64,000 nt of DNA, from contig OX419760.1 of assembly GCA_948567375.1 (NCBI GenBank), positions 31,806,001 to 31,870,000 on the forward strand, read 5' to 3'. The translations under genes were made by a program, and so were the position numbers. Of the stretch, positions 9,438 through 22,560 are shown one piece after another; the first letter of the stretch is position 1, and each line of letters begins with the position of its first letter. The notes beneath the pieces are model-generated. The model ran no database searches. It saw only the letters and a list, made by a program, of their open reading frames with translations, and had not been told where the DNA came from. This DNA comes from Lunularia cruciata (taxonomy: Eukaryota > Streptophyta > Marchantiopsida > Lunulariales > Lunulariaceae).

Positions 9438-11358
9438 GAAAACTTGTTCCTGGACCTGTACAAATTTCTATAAAACTTTCATTATAGCAACTCTACACCT
9501 TTGGCTTAAATTTCCTTAAAGGCATAACTATATACTAACAAGTCCAGCACTTCTAGAAACATTCCTCCAAGAAACTGGATCTGTCACACCGTCTACTTGC
9601 TTCTCCTTTGCAAGCTATACTATTGTTCTAGAATGCTTTGTCTGACCACTCAGCTCTCCTCTTTGAAGCTCACTCTAAAAAATAAGCTCTTGCCTACAGC
9701 CAAAATGTAGAAGTAGCAAAGAAATATAAAATGAGCCCTCCAACAAATTCAACTGATAGCAGATTCAACCACTTTGCAGAAAAAAGCATACAAATAAGCA
9801 AAATTGTGAAAATAATATGCTCCTAATGCACATTTAAATCCAGTTTATCAATTTTTGATTGCAATGTTGCATTCCGTGTTTGTCCAGCATTGTACACTAT
9901 ACAACACTCAACATACATCAATAAGCATCAATTCCGCATTCAAACCTTACTTGAGCTATAGGCTAAAGCAAATTTGACACTCCACAGCCACAATTCAACC
10001 AAGTCTTCTCCTCAAGGCAAATCACAATCCGCAATCCCTACTGTCATTAATTTTGAACCTCCTCCTTGAGACTCTCCTCCATCTATTGGATCTACCACAC
10101 CTAGGCCATTGAGTAGAGACTTTGAGAAACAGGTAAATTACCCATCTACTCTAGCTGCCACACTTAAAGGGCTTAACATGCCTACATCAAGAGAATCACA
10201 TTTTGCAACTGATCCTTCCTTGACTCAATCTCTTGGTTTGAGCTACAATTTTTTATTTTTTTTATTTTTATTTTGTCTACAATAGAGACACCTCAATTGT
10301 TATTCACTTTAGAGATCACACAGCTTTGTGACTTCATCATACTACTCTCTAGAGACTAGGGTTGGCTCACCCACCCACAGGTGCATGAAAGGAGCCATCT
10401 CTTGATCTATCAATGGAGGTACATATTTCTCTCTAAGATAAACAGATCAGCATGCTTGATTGCAATCCAACCTTGAGATCAGGTGGCTGTAAAACAAAGA
10501 ACACAATATCCTAAGAATTTATGTTTAGTCAAGACTTTATGATTGGGTCTTGGATCACTTGACCCTTCTTCTAGTCTTTGACAAGCCAAATTAAGGAGTT
10601 ACACGGCCTTGAAATTGGACATGGTTCTCCATACAGAACTAGCCTATGCGTGTGTTAGGTAGGATAATCCTTTAGTTTTTTCTATCTCAAATAAATCAAG
10701 CTAGTATATATCTCTTCTCAACTTTTGCTCATAATGAATGCAACAATGCTGATGCTGTCAAATCCAGTCTACCACGTGACTGGGATAGGACTCCACTTCA
10801 CCCAACATGCTTATTGCACCAATTTGCTAGTGAACTTACTCTCAAGCAAGTCTGCCTACATCAGAGAACAACTTGCAACTTATAGTATCATTTGCTATGA
10901 GGCACATCTAAGCTTTTGCCCCCATGAAGCTACTAGCACTCCTTGCAAAAATGATTTGCTGCAAATTAATTCTGATGGGTCAGCCTTTTGATAAGATTCC
11001 TTCCAATGAAGTTTAATATCTCAAAGCTTATTGTGCCATTGCTACCAAAGCATCTTGTGCATGAGTGAAGGTACTGATAAGGGCTCCAAGTTGCAACTTT
11101 TCACTTGTTCCAAAGGCCAATCTGTACTCAATATTGGCAAGAGCTTCAACAACTTGCACCCTGATTTCCATTGGTATGGATATTTCAAAAAATGAATGCC
11201 AAGAGTTCCTTATATCCATTACCAATCCCTAACCCTAAGCACAACAATTGTCTCTTTCCCTTTTCCTCCACCCCAACGATTCTGAAGCCACAAAAAATAC
11301 TCTCAATTACTACCTACTAACGGGCAAAGGCTAGCTCCTTTCTATTTTCAACCAATTT
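9438..11358 (-). other. Long copia leader or unidentified insert
   Basis: About 1.9 kb separate the gag start from the primer binding site. No coding domain is recognisable; short open stretches such as 10725-10991 on the plus strand show no family signature. Copia leaders are normally a few hundred bases, so this stretch may contain another decayed insertion. A T-rich run lies near 10250-10275. Confidence 0.4.
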
Positions 11359-11370
11359 GCTCTGATACCA
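11359..11370 (-). other. Copia primer binding site (initiator Met tRNA)
   Basis: The minus strand reads TGGTATCAGAGC, the standard plant primer site complementary to the 3' end of initiator methionine tRNA. It is two bases from the LTR that starts at 11373 and so marks the 5' end of the minus-strand copia element. Confidence 0.88.
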
Positions 11371-11372
11371 AT

Positions 11373-11610
11373 TGAAAGGTCCAAATCAGGAATACACAAG
11401 AAAAGCATGAAGCATGGTTCAACACAAGTAAATACATGGTTCACTTATATAAGGCTACGTCCACGAGAACACACAAAAGGCATTTTTGATAATCTGAGTA
11501 ATGTGTCACAAAGAGCTTCTACTAGCTAGCACATATAGTAGTATAGCCCTAGACTAACGGATCATAATCATACTAACTGAGTTACTCAAGACCTGAGTTA
11601 ACTCCTAAAT
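11373..11610 (-). repeat. Copia 5' LTR, outer limit approximate
   Basis: The inner edge is fixed by the primer site: the plus strand begins TGAAAGGTCC, which is the CA end on the minus strand. The outer edge is a guess because the partner LTR lies outside the window. A TATATAA core at about 11447 is a plausible promoter. Confidence 0.6.
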
Positions 11611-12987
11611 TATATGTATATAAAGTGAAATGGATAAATATTTTCATGTAATGGGATAATATTTGGTGCACTATAATTCTACTTAAATGCAATTTACTCA
11701 ACTCTAATCAATATAGTTTAGTGTTGCTTTGTTGGATGCATGTAGCATGTAGGTGCTAGTTTGTTTATGAATTTTAGATATAATAATTCTGATCTGGTAG
11801 TTTATTAAAATTAGTAATATTAAAATTTTTAATGAATTATTTTAAAGATAAATTTATAATAAATTAATTAATATATATTGTGACTCACCCAAATTAGGGA
11901 TTTATATTTAATCTCATATGTACTAAAGTATAAATGATCTAGCAAGGATGGTTAATACAAAATATATTTTAAACATTTTCTTACAATAAAAGCAAGTTAA
12001 ATCATTAATATTTTAATAATTATTATTTCATACATAATCTAATAATGTTAAGTACAACTCTCCATTATATATGAGGAGTATTTCTAGAGTTTACATTTTG
12101 AGCAAAAGTGTATTTGTATAGCTATCTCAAAAATAATTTTTTCTTAGGCAAAATATTTATATTGGTAGTTGGACAGTGTGCACCAAACACAATATAAAAT
12201 ATATCATATATTACATTTTTTTGTGCAAAGCATCAAATGACTGTACAACTATGGTCATATCAAACAAATTTTCAACCAGAAAATCTGATCTCTTGCTGGA
12301 TCAATGAGCCGCTAATGATGAACATGCCAAATCACCAAAAAAATTCAACCCCAATCCTAAGAGTTAGGATAGCCAAATAATGCTAAAAATCAAGAGATTT
12401 CATCAAAGGTTGAGGATAGATGTCTTCCAAACACAACAAAAGGAAAGTGGGAAATTTCAAGCTCCATCCCCAAGAATTGGGTTTCATCTTGCTTACAACT
12501 TTACATCATCTCAAAAATATGTGTCATGACATTTTGTGGCAAAATCTGATTCTATCAACCATTGAGGACAAACACCGCCTAAAGCCAAGAGAGATTATAT
12601 CAACCGCTAAGGATAGCTAGATAGTTGGCAACAAGTGTTGGAGTTGGACAATGTTAGTAGGGTATAAGCGATGGCGTTGAGCAATTGAGATAGTGAACAA
12701 GGGCAGCAAGCTAATGGAGTGAGCAATAGTGGTGAGCTTGATTGTAGTTGAGTGATGGTTGATGCTTTGAGTGTGAAGGAGCGATGAGTGAGTGATGAGT
12801 GAGAAGGAGGAGTGTAGAAGTCCTTGTTTTGGCAAGCAAAGTAGAGATCTTATTGAATTGACTATTGTCAAATGTAAGATGTTGGAGCAAGTAGAAATGG
12901 AGATGTCTCCATTTATTTAGTACTATTAATAGCATATTGGAGCTACTTTAGTTATTTTCAAATGTAAGCTTCTTAAGTAAGAATCAA
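11611..12987. other. AT-rich stretch without recognisable genes
   Basis: No open frame shows a family signature. Stretches such as 11800-12050 are strongly AT-rich. Minus-strand open stretches at 12617-12935 are low in complexity (Leu, Ser, His, Thr) and look like by-products of composition. Confidence 0.6.
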
Positions 12988-13459
12988 TGGAGAAGTCTCC
13001 ATCTTGGCAAATAATTGCTTTATATTGAATTTGTTAGTGATTTGTGTTGGAGCTACTTTATCAATTTAGTTACAATTGCATAGAATTGTGCACAAAGCTT
13101 TACAATAATGTGGAGTAAGTATATGGCTTGAGAATGGGTTTCTCATATAATTATGAAAGATAGTTTGAATTATGAGTGAGATGGCTTTGCAAAACAAGGG
13201 ATAGTTTGACTTAGCTAGTAAAAATTGGAGAAGTCAACATTTTGGCAAATAGTTGCTTCATCAAATCTGTTACTGGTTCATTTTGGAGCTACTTTATCAA
13301 TTTAGTTACTATTTCATAGATTCATGCAGAGAGCTTTACAATAGTGGGGAGTAAGTACATGGATTGAGAATGAGTTCCTCATATAATTATAAGAGATAGT
13401 TTGAATTATGAGTGAGATGGCTTTGCAGAATAAGAGATAGTTTGACTAAGCTAGTAAAA
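12988..13459. repeat. Two tandem units of about 236 bp plus a partial third
   Basis: The landmark AGCTACTTTATCAATTTAG occurs at 13051 and 13287, and long blocks around it (GATAGTTTGAATTATGAGTG and others) repeat at the same offset. A partial unit precedes them, with AGCTACTTTA at 12941. The units are diverged by about one base in ten by eye. This looks like internal repeats of a non-coding retroelement part or a short satellite. Confidence 0.75.
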
Positions 13460-14707
13460 ATGAAGAAGTCTCCATTCTGGCCAATATAAGCTTTATTGGC
13501 TTAGCCTATGTTGCACGATGTTTGAGTGTGTGATAATAGAGAAGTCCAATGGTAACCCAATATAGACATAATAACAATATAATAGGTAAGAGTAAGTTGT
13601 TGCCTCAAGGATGTAGGTTGGAAATGACTAAAAACAAGACAAATGTAATCACTATGATGAAAATTTGTTATTTTGTGTTTAACCTCTTGGGCAACATCAT
13701 TCACAAAAGATGATAATGTCACCAAAACTAGGGACATTAAAAAAATTTGTTCTCTTGTGTACTAAGGATCAAATCCAAAGAATTCCTAAAGAGTGGGTGG
13801 TTCATTCATAACAAAGATCACTTTGTTCTAAAAGCTCTTATTTCCCTTGTTGTCCATTTGAGCCTTAGACTACCATACCAAATTGTAGGAGCAACAATTT
13901 GTATGTTACTCTCACCATAGGTTATATGAGATGTAACTTGCTACAACCTTTCACAAATGGTGTTTGATGGCTTTATGAACTAAATTGGAGTAAGAGATTT
14001 CAACAATTACATCACTCTAAAGACTACAATAGTAATGCAACATTCTACTCTTCTTATGAGGCACAATGTCATGCAAGTCTAAAACAATTTTCTATTCCCA
14101 ATCATATATAATGGTGTTACTTGACCACACACCAAGCTTACAAAGACTTGTTCCTTTATTCTTTCTGACTCTGGTATAACTCCTAGAATGATACACTCTA
14201 GTTTCACATGAATGCTACCTATCATGCCATTTGTAGCGTCATATCTAGATTGCTCAGACTCTAGAGTAGTAGTGTTTGTAGTCATGAGTATTTTATTAGT
14301 TACTCATAGACTACATGTTGACGATCAGATTTTGTGTTTGAGGTACTCACTACATGGTGGAGCCCACCATCACTTAATACTATTTGCACCGTCAAATGTG
14401 CTATGAGCAGGACCATTAGGATTGGAGACCAAGAGGTATACTTTCAAAGTGCAGCTCCAAAGAGCTCACTTCTTTGATGTTGACACTTCAAGTTCCTAGT
14501 TATGGTGGACAAAGGCCAACAAGCATCACTTGGATTCTCTTAGTGGATGTGGTTTGACCATAATTAGTGACCAATTGTTGGCAAATTATTGAGTGATAGA
14601 TCAAGTACTAATCTCATTGAGTGTGATTCAAATTGTGTGAACAAATTGATTACATCAAAAAAGTGAGTTCAAGGGGAATTGGGTGCAAGGACTAAAAGTA
14701 TTGGTGG
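13460..14707. other. Unassigned repeat-like sequence
   Basis: No gene signature was found on either strand. The sequence continues beyond the solo LTR at 14708-15133, since the 5-bp duplication shows that 14707 and 15134 were once adjacent. It is probably the non-coding part of an older element. Confidence 0.5.
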
Positions 14708-15133
14708 TGTAAAAGACCGAATCCAAGGAGAGAAATAGGAGAATGGAAACTCACATTGGGACACTTGAATGAGGGAAAACTCCAAATGCCTAGCATGAGC
14801 TTTGGCTTTGGTATTTATAGGTAACCTACAAGGCCCTTGAGAAGCTTCTTAAGAAGCTTCCTCAACCCGCTTTCTTAGAGTGCAAGCCAAGTTAACTAGG
14901 AAGCTTCTCAAGAAGCTTCCTTCTAGAAGCCGCCTACTTGGCGTGCAAGCTAAGCTAGTTGGAAGCTTCTAGAAGCTTCCTTCTAGAAGCTACTTACTTA
15001 AGGTGCAAGCTAAGCTAACCAGGAAGCTTCCCAAGAAGCTTCCTAGATACTTCCGGAATATTCTATGCTACTTTGTCTTATGTGCTACTTCGTAAGCCCG
15101 ACTAACTTCGTCGTGAAACTCCATATTGTTACA
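14708..15133 (-). mobile_element. Solo chromovirus LTR with 5-bp target duplication
   Basis: The plus strand begins TGTAAAAGACCG and ends ATTGTTACA, the inverse of the chromovirus LTR. The five bases GGTGG occur directly before it (14703-14707) and directly after it (15134-15138), a typical Ty3/gypsy target site duplication. No internal sequence remains, so the element was removed by recombination between its two LTRs. It contains several AAGCTTCT/AGAAGCTT near-palindromes in tandem units of about 60 bp. Confidence 0.92.
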
Positions 15134-15499
15134 GGTGGTATCTCCAAGCCTTGTTGATCATTGGTAGCTCAATCTTGGTCCAGAGTTTCCCTAAGAGTGA
15201 TTGTGCATAGAAGGTCTTTGAATTGATGCAAATTTGGCAATGAGGCAAACGGTGTGCAGAAGCACATGCCAAATTTCAAGCAAAGAGACGTAATTTTCAA
15301 GTGGTAGTTATGATTTTGAGCTCAAGAGGTGAAAGCACATCCAATTTGGTGCAAGTTGAGCTCAAAAAGTGAAACTGAAGGTGGAGTTGAGAACCCATCT
15401 TTATGAATTACAAATTTTGAGAATCCTATCCATCCAATTTGGCTCAAGTGGAGAATTAGTAGAGGATTTAGCAATCAGCCAACTTTAGGAATTTATGTC

Positions 15500-15900
15500 A
15501 AATCTTTGTTGGAGTTTACATTAGATTTTGGCCAGATTTGGAGGAGTTTTGCCAGATTTAGAGAGGGTTTGAAGTGGCAAATTTTGGCTTGAGTTGAAGG
15601 AGCTTGGCCATATTTGGAGTGGGTTTGAAGTTGCAACAAGAAAGGACTCATTTGTTGGATTTTACATCAAATTTTAGCCAAATTTAGAGGAGTTTTGCCA
15701 AATTTGGTGAGGGTTTGAAGTGGCAAATTTTGGCTCTAGTTGGAGAAGCTTGGCCAATTTTAGAGTGGGTTTGAAGTGGTAAGAAGAAAAGCCTTATTTG
15801 GCTGGATTTTGAGTAGTTTTGTCAGATTTGGAGAAGGTTTGAAGTGGTAGATTTTGGCTCAAGTTGGAGAAGATTGGCCAGATTTGGAGTGGGTTTAGAG
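15500..15900. repeat. Three degenerate tandem units of 124-146 bp
   Basis: The block GAGGAGTTTTGCCA, followed by GGGTTTGAAGTGGCAAATTTTGG, recurs at about 15541, 15687 and (degraded) 15811. Within each unit a second, related half (GGCCANATTTNGAGTGGGTTTGAAG) can be seen, so the unit is itself an older duplication. Confidence 0.7.
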
Positions 15901-16268
15901 GCTTTGAGGCATAGGATTGTGGTCTATGAGAGGCTATGAAGGCCTATAAGAGCCAAAGGGCCAACAAGCCAGCTTTTTGGTGTGAAGCTAGCTAGTTTAG
16001 AGTAGATTTTGGTCATTATTTGGCAATCTACACACCCTACTCAATTATGTGCAATAGGGTTTTTACCCTTAGATCTTTGGTTCCTAGATTGGTGCCATAA
16101 TGAACTAGTCCACCCTCACTTGTTTTCCTAGTGACTATTCTATTGTTATCTATACACTTGTAGCTTTGGCTAAGAGAGACAATTTGATCCCATTCTTGGT
16201 GATCGTGGTAGCTTAGGAAGTAGATAACTCATATTATGTCAAATGCCAAATGGTAGCAAAGTCAATCT

Positions 16269-16957
16269 TGTGAGTAGGCTTATCTCTCACTCATAATGAA
16301 CCTCTAATGGCTATTATGGTAGCACACCATGGACTAAGAAGGCAAAGAACCCCAACTTCATCATACTCCTCTAAGGCTAACACTCCAAGACTCAAAACAT
16401 TGCTCAGTAGAGAACTCAATGAGAGAGAGATGGTTGCAAATGAAAGAATGATGAGTACCTCTTCACCTCTAGTTTATATACTTGTGAAATAGTTATGCAC
16501 CAAAGTTACTAATTATTGGAGTACCTCAAGTTACTAGGCTAAAAGTCAAATAAAGTCAAAAAGATAAAGGAATATCTATACTCATAGGAATATTCTCCTA
16601 AGCATGTGGTCTTAGCTTGACCCAACCACTAAGTCAAAGATTCTTTCACATGGGATATCCTTGGACTATAGAAAAGTAAAAAAAAAAGGCTTGTGGGTCC
16701 AAGAATTCTCAACTCTTTCCTCAAAGCCAAACACCTAGGAATAATACCAAGTCAACACACTAGAATCCAAAATAGTGGTGTTCAACTTTTCCACTTCCTC
16801 TAAAGTAAGGTCCACTCTATCTTAGCTATTACTAACTTCATCTAATCATGACTAATGTGGAATTATCCTTTATCTCTATATAAATAATATCTCACAAGTA
16901 CTTGTAATACCAAGCTAAATATCACAATACCACACACATGCACAAATGGGTGTTATA
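16269..16957 (-). mobile_element. Orphan LTR of the left-end Ty3 family, inverted (689 bp)
   Basis: This is the reverse complement of the LTR at 4449-5127, with matching ends (TGTGAG...GGGTGTTATA on the plus strand) and many substitutions. No primer site or polypurine tract lies next to either end, and the flanking five bases (AATCT and GTCTA) do not match. It is therefore an old solo LTR whose duplication has decayed, or one end of a deleted element. Confidence 0.82.
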
Positions 16958-17437
16958 GTCTAGTGTTGATTTATGAGATGGAGTGTTTTTGTTTAGATTT
17001 CTTGTAATTAGACCTCATCCATTCTCTAATTCCTATTTGTGCACCATGTTTGTATGAGGTGCCTTGACTTTAGAGCATTGGTGCTTTAGTGTGCTTTCAA
17101 TAGTGAGGTTGGAGTGATGACCAGTCAGACTACCAATGTTTCTCTCCCGTGAGGCAAGAAATGATGACCTATAGACCATGTGAGTGTGTATTGTGATGGT
17201 AGGTTATAGGTTGCCTTTTTCTTAGTGTATTTTTCATAGTTAGAGCTACATTATTAGGTGACGGTTGGTTGGTATGTTGGCACTTGATGGTGTTGGCACT
17301 GGTTCAGGTTGTGGGTTGTAGTTTTTGGCTACTTTGTCATGACTGAATTCTTTGGGGATTCTAGAGGAGATATTGCCACAATATACAATGGGTTTACTTG
17401 GAATGGCACTTGATATCAACCTATATCTCATGTCCTA

Positions 17438-18420
17438 ATGAGGGAGGAGATTGACTCTAAGTTGGAGTTTGACATAGGAGTTGATTCAGTTGAGAGTGCA
17501 CTTGGTGTGTTCACACCGTTGTTGTGGGATATGGACAAGATTTATGGGGCCTCCAAAGGCCCCAAGTATTACTCGGGTACAATGGGTACCATTGAGTTGG
17601 ATAACTTCATCCATGAGTTTGATAGTTGGTGTGATCTATAGCAGATGCGGAACCCAACTTTGTTCACACCCTTCATGGCATAGAAAGGGTTGTTTCAACA
17701 CTTGGAAGGTCTGTTGATGGACAACTACCATGATTTCAAGAGAGCTCACTTGGAGGAGATTGACTATAGAGACAATATTGGTCTCTAAACTATGTCTCCA
17801 TCACTTCAAGCTTGGTTTCTAGGGATAGATTGGTTGTACCCACGAGTTCTAGCTCTAGTAGCATTGGTGGATCTCTTGGAAATGGTGATATTACAAGTGG
17901 AGGTACTACTACATGAGGTGATTTAGTATTGCAATTTAACCCCATGGTGGAGTTCTTCCAGTGTTTGAGGAAGAACTACCAAGGAGTGCGGATTGACAAG
18001 TTGAGGAGCTTGTATAAGTTCTAGCAGAAGGTTGGAGAGAGGTCATGTAAGGCATGCACTCACTAAAATGGCTGATCAATTTTACTCAAGAAGTTATTAA
18101 GGCCTAAGCAATCCAGTTTTGGTATAAAATACTAGACATGGAGTTGCAACATAGATTTTGTGACGTTACGTTGTTACAAGCTACTTCACCGACTTTGGCA
18201 ATGGTCGTTGGTTTGGCTAAGCGTATTGAGCTCCACATGGTGTAGGAGAGAGTAGTGACATCTGGATTTGGTAGGGAGACCTCATCCACAATTGTTACTT
18301 CTTTCGAAGTGTAGCAAAGTGCACCAAGCCATGTTGGTTTTCAAGGATAAGGTGGACAACTCAAATCCTATGGAGCAAGTGGAGGGCCTAGTGTAGCTAG
18401 AACCTTACCCTGATTTTATT
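17438..18420 (+). pseudogene. Degenerate Ty3-type gag
   Basis: The plus strand reads gag-like text in pieces: IELDNFIHEFDSWCD, then MRNPTLFTPFMA and LFQHLEG, later FWYKILDMELQ, VTLLQATSPTLAMVVGLAKR and IELHMV. The pattern of a gag core followed by a region that should lead to a zinc knuckle fits, but the knuckle is unrecognisable and stops and frame changes are frequent. It differs from the gag of the left-end element, so it is probably a third Ty3 lineage. No protease or polymerase follows. Confidence 0.6.
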
Positions 18421-21400
18421 ATAACTTCAAATTTCTAGTATTGTTTATGGTTAGTTCTTGCACCTCTATGAAAATGTTTCATGTGAAGTCCTCCAATAGA
18501 AAATTTAGGGTCTTGAATCAAGCATACTTGGGTCTATAGAGCTCACAAGTTAGCCCAACTCAAGAACTAATCTATATCTAGGATTGGGGTTGGATTAGGC
18601 TATCAAACTCTATAAGGGTTTAGACAAGGGAAAAACCAGCTATTGTGGAAATTTTGGTTGGTTTTGGGTCCATGGAGAGTAAGAGCTGATTGAATAAATT
18701 CTATTGAACATATTGCCGTAAGCTCGGTAGAGCATTTTTATCTTCAATCATGATTGAATGCAAATTCTCCTATTTTTGTGACTATCATTGAGACTTTAGA
18801 TTTCTAGGGTAGTTAGGAGGATTAATGGTACCTTTGATCCAGAAATCTAGGGAAAGTTGCCAAGAACCATAAGCAAACACTAAATTAGGGATATTGAAAT
18901 TAGGGTGGAAATTTCAAAAAACTAGCCAAGTTTGAAAGCTTGTTAGGGGAGCTATGGTGATTAAATTGTGGCTTATTTCATATCATTGGAAAGCTTATCA
19001 CACAAGCTTTCCATTGAATTCTAGAGCACTTGAATCCAAATCACACAAAGAAAGTTATGTCCATATGAGTTGCACAAAGTTTCCCCATCTAAAAGACATA
19101 GAATTTCTCCACTTGGAGGACAAATTGGTTTGGAAGTTGGACTAAAGATTGGAAGAAACTTAGAATAAAGCTTGAAATCAGCTTTAGGACATGGCAAGAG
19201 GCTCTAAAGTTGATTTCTGCCAAAACCATGGAGAATTGTTATTGAATTCTTGTAGTTGGATCCTCTGCGTGCTTGCATGCTTGTTTGTATGTCCAATTGG
19301 CTTAGATTGGTGTGCGGGCATTGCATTTAGGTTCTTTCCTTCTAGGAGTACTATGCATTTTTCCTTGGTAATGCTAGAAGTGATGACCAACAGACCAAGA
19401 GTACATGTTATGATGATAGATCAGGTTGTCCGTTACCCCTACTCGGTAGAAAGAATCTTAGATATAAGAGAGGAAGGTTCTATTGATTGTGTATCACATG
19501 TGCTCAAAATAGTAGGGTCAGATTTACATATAACCTCTTATCTATAAGCTCCAAAACTAGGCACCTTGTGTGTTCCCAAAAAGAGAAATGCAAAGTATGA
19601 CATCAGGTCTTTATTGAAGTAAGTCGAATGGTGCAGGTGGGACGATAACTTCTTCTTCTCTTTGTTTGTCCAAAGGTTCATACTTATGTAGAAATGTACA
19701 ATAAAGGAACTACAATGGTGGTGGAACCATCTATCACGTTGTTAAGCAATTCAATGATATGCTCACAAAACATCTCAGCCCAACATATTGGTTTTTGCTT
19801 GTGTATGAGTTGGAAGAAGATGACATGATTTTGGTTGATGTAGTTTGTTTGTCTCAAAAAAAACAACCACATTATCAATTTGGTGATGGTATGACAAGTG
19901 GGGTCCTTCATATCTTTAATTTTGTACCCATTTGTGGACTTCCTTTTGACAATAAGACATCAATTTGTTCTTTCAACCTTTTGGTGGGACAACCATGTGG
20001 AGTATCTATGTGAATTTTCCCAAATGGTGAGCAATCTGCTCCTAACACCCGCTGCCAGTGGTCCTTTGTGCACATTATGGAGCAACCTTGCAACAATTTC
20101 CAACTTAGGTTCTCAAAATTTGCACAAATTTCTTGCAACATGGCAACATTAGCAAAGCCCTAGTCCCACAGTAAGAAATCTATTTTCCTCTTCTTGATGT
20201 ATTCTATCCAACAATACCCCAATAAGAAATTTTGAGGGGTTTGCTTACATTTTCTATTGCTTCTTCTCATTTCAACTCAATTCTCCTCTCAAGCATACAT
20301 CCTATCATGATTGAATATTTGAATCCTTGCTTGTAAATATCACTCACTGCTCTACATATACAATTCTCCTTGCTTGGCTCTTGATAAACATGGCAAATTT
20401 CTGCAATTAGAGATGCCAATTCCACACACAACGTCATAAGGATTGACAATCACAAAGAAATGAAACATGAAAAGTGAAAAGTGAAAACAATAAAAAGATT
20501 TGACTCATTGGGTAGAGTTGGTCTTATTATAGTCCCAACGAGGTGGGGTCCATCCTTTGTTTATCATGATAGTTGGTGAAGGATCACAATTGACCATTAC
20601 ACCCATGAGGATAGTCCCAAAAGGTTCTTTAGTGCTATGTGCATCTTTTGTTGTGATTTTGAAATGGTTGTAGAGATTAACAGAGTTTTGTATGGTCAAG
20701 ACTTCATTGTGTACTCATCATTTTATAGAATTTCATGAAGGTGTGACTTTCTTATCATGGAGTGGCTTGTTTTGTTTGGTGGTCATGTTTGTAGTTGATT
20801 GGGTTTAAGAAATGGGTCTAACTACAAATAAGTTGCTCATTGTTCTTGTTCATGATCTTATAAGCCCATTGAGTTTTATTGAGGTACCATGTTCCCTAGC
20901 ACTGTGGAGGTGTATGACTCAACCAAGTCATTATTCCCTACATATGATACTTCTTGATATCATAATCCTACTTTTTATGAAAAAAGAATTGAAAACAAAG
21001 AAAATTGGGACCCAAAGAGAAAGTGTTTTCATGATAAGTCCACTTTCTAGCAAATCGAGGCTTTAAAAGATTAGCTACAACTGATTATTGGTGTCATGTT
21101 GTGGGCTTTTCCATTGTAGGAGAGTAGATACTTAGTGGAAGCTCAAGGAGGATATTACATATCTTTTATATAGTACTTACAATTACAAAGGTCCAAACTT
21201 AGGTTTTCATTTGAGATTGAACTTTTGGGTATGGTTCTCTTCTTCATGATCAATGGAGCAACATTCTTGTCATATTAGACATTATTTGTAGTTCTTCAAT
21301 AATACACAAGGGACCATTCAAATACTTTTGAATATGAGTAGTAGGAGGAGCAGAGTTCATTGACATTGGAAACCTGCAATTAACACTATTTTCTATATCA

Positions 21401-22560
21401 GCTTTTTCACATAGTAGTATCAACCCGTATTGCCCTATTTTTCCTCTCGAGTTCACATGATTTTGGCTAGATTTGATTCCAAATTTTAGTTTAGCTCAAT
21501 TTGGGGTTTGGATTAGCTTGATAAGTCTCTAAGGAAAAAATTTTAATATTTGGATTTTTTTAAGGAATTTTTTATTTGGAGGTTCTTGTATCAAAGGGTT
21601 CTAGTACTGTATGTTCTTGTATCAAATAGTTCTTGCACCAAAGGTTCATGTTTTGGACGGATCATGTACTTGAGAGTTCTTACATCAGAAGGCTTGCATA
21701 CCTTACAAGATGGAGCTTACAAAACTACAATTCTCCTTTGGTGGTAGATAGGTTCTCCCCACATCCTTTCCCTACTTTTCTGTCTTTAGTTTTGCTCTTG
21801 TGCATGTTCTTTATTAATGGTGTTCATCATTTGGTGTCAAATTATTAGTCTTTTTGTGTGGATGTTATCCCTTCTTGTTATGTATTGAATTATACCTCCT
21901 AGGATTTAAGAGATTCTTTTGTAGAATATATTATAATGCCTCCACTTTCTTCCTAAGCACGTGTACCTAGAAGGACTACCAAAGGCAATGCTTCTCATCT
22001 AGCACCCCATACTCCTTATATGCATATAGGGCATAGATTTAGGTGCCATCTCTTCCAATATGCTTCCCTAGGAGCTCATGTTCTTCTTGATGAAGCTACA
22101 ACTATTCCTTTACCATGCTCCTTGGCAATGAACCCACTTTGGTTGACTCTCCTATGGAGGACTCCTCATCCTCTTTTCCTTCCCCTCCTCCCACATTCTC
22201 TCCCCTAGCACCCCAAATCTACTACTAATACCACCACCACATGCTTTGATTTGCCCCTTCCTCCAGTCTCTCCTCCACCACCAAAAGACATCTCTCCTCC
22301 AATACTCTTAGCCTTCCTTATATCTTGCCTCACTAGTGCCCCATGCAATCATGCCTTGATTGCCCTTGGGTGAGGATTGGTTTAGCATAGCATCAAGAGT
22401 AGGCTAGATGCTTATGGATGAGAGTAGAGGTCACTTCTTTGCCTTCCTTCCTCAACCCCCTACATACTCTAGCCCTCTTACTACAAGCACCACCAAACTC
22501 TTACTCTTGGCTCCATTCTTTGGATCCCCTTTAGGCATTCCTACCAAGTTTACCCCATCC
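18421..22560. other. Decayed repeat-rich sequence, no gene recognised
   Basis: Open stretches on both strands (for example 19191-19547 and 19759-20013 plus) carry no family motif and overlap opposite-strand frames of similar length. The phrase ATGACC-AGACCA with following GTGTGTAT/GTACATG text appears both near 17115 and near 19383, which hints at shared repeat ancestry with the gag region. I cannot name the element. Confidence 0.5.

Noticed and set aside
16958-17437. Internal region of the inverted LTR at 16269-16957
   Set aside because: No polypurine tract or primer site lies beside either LTR end, and the gag that follows is on the opposite strand.
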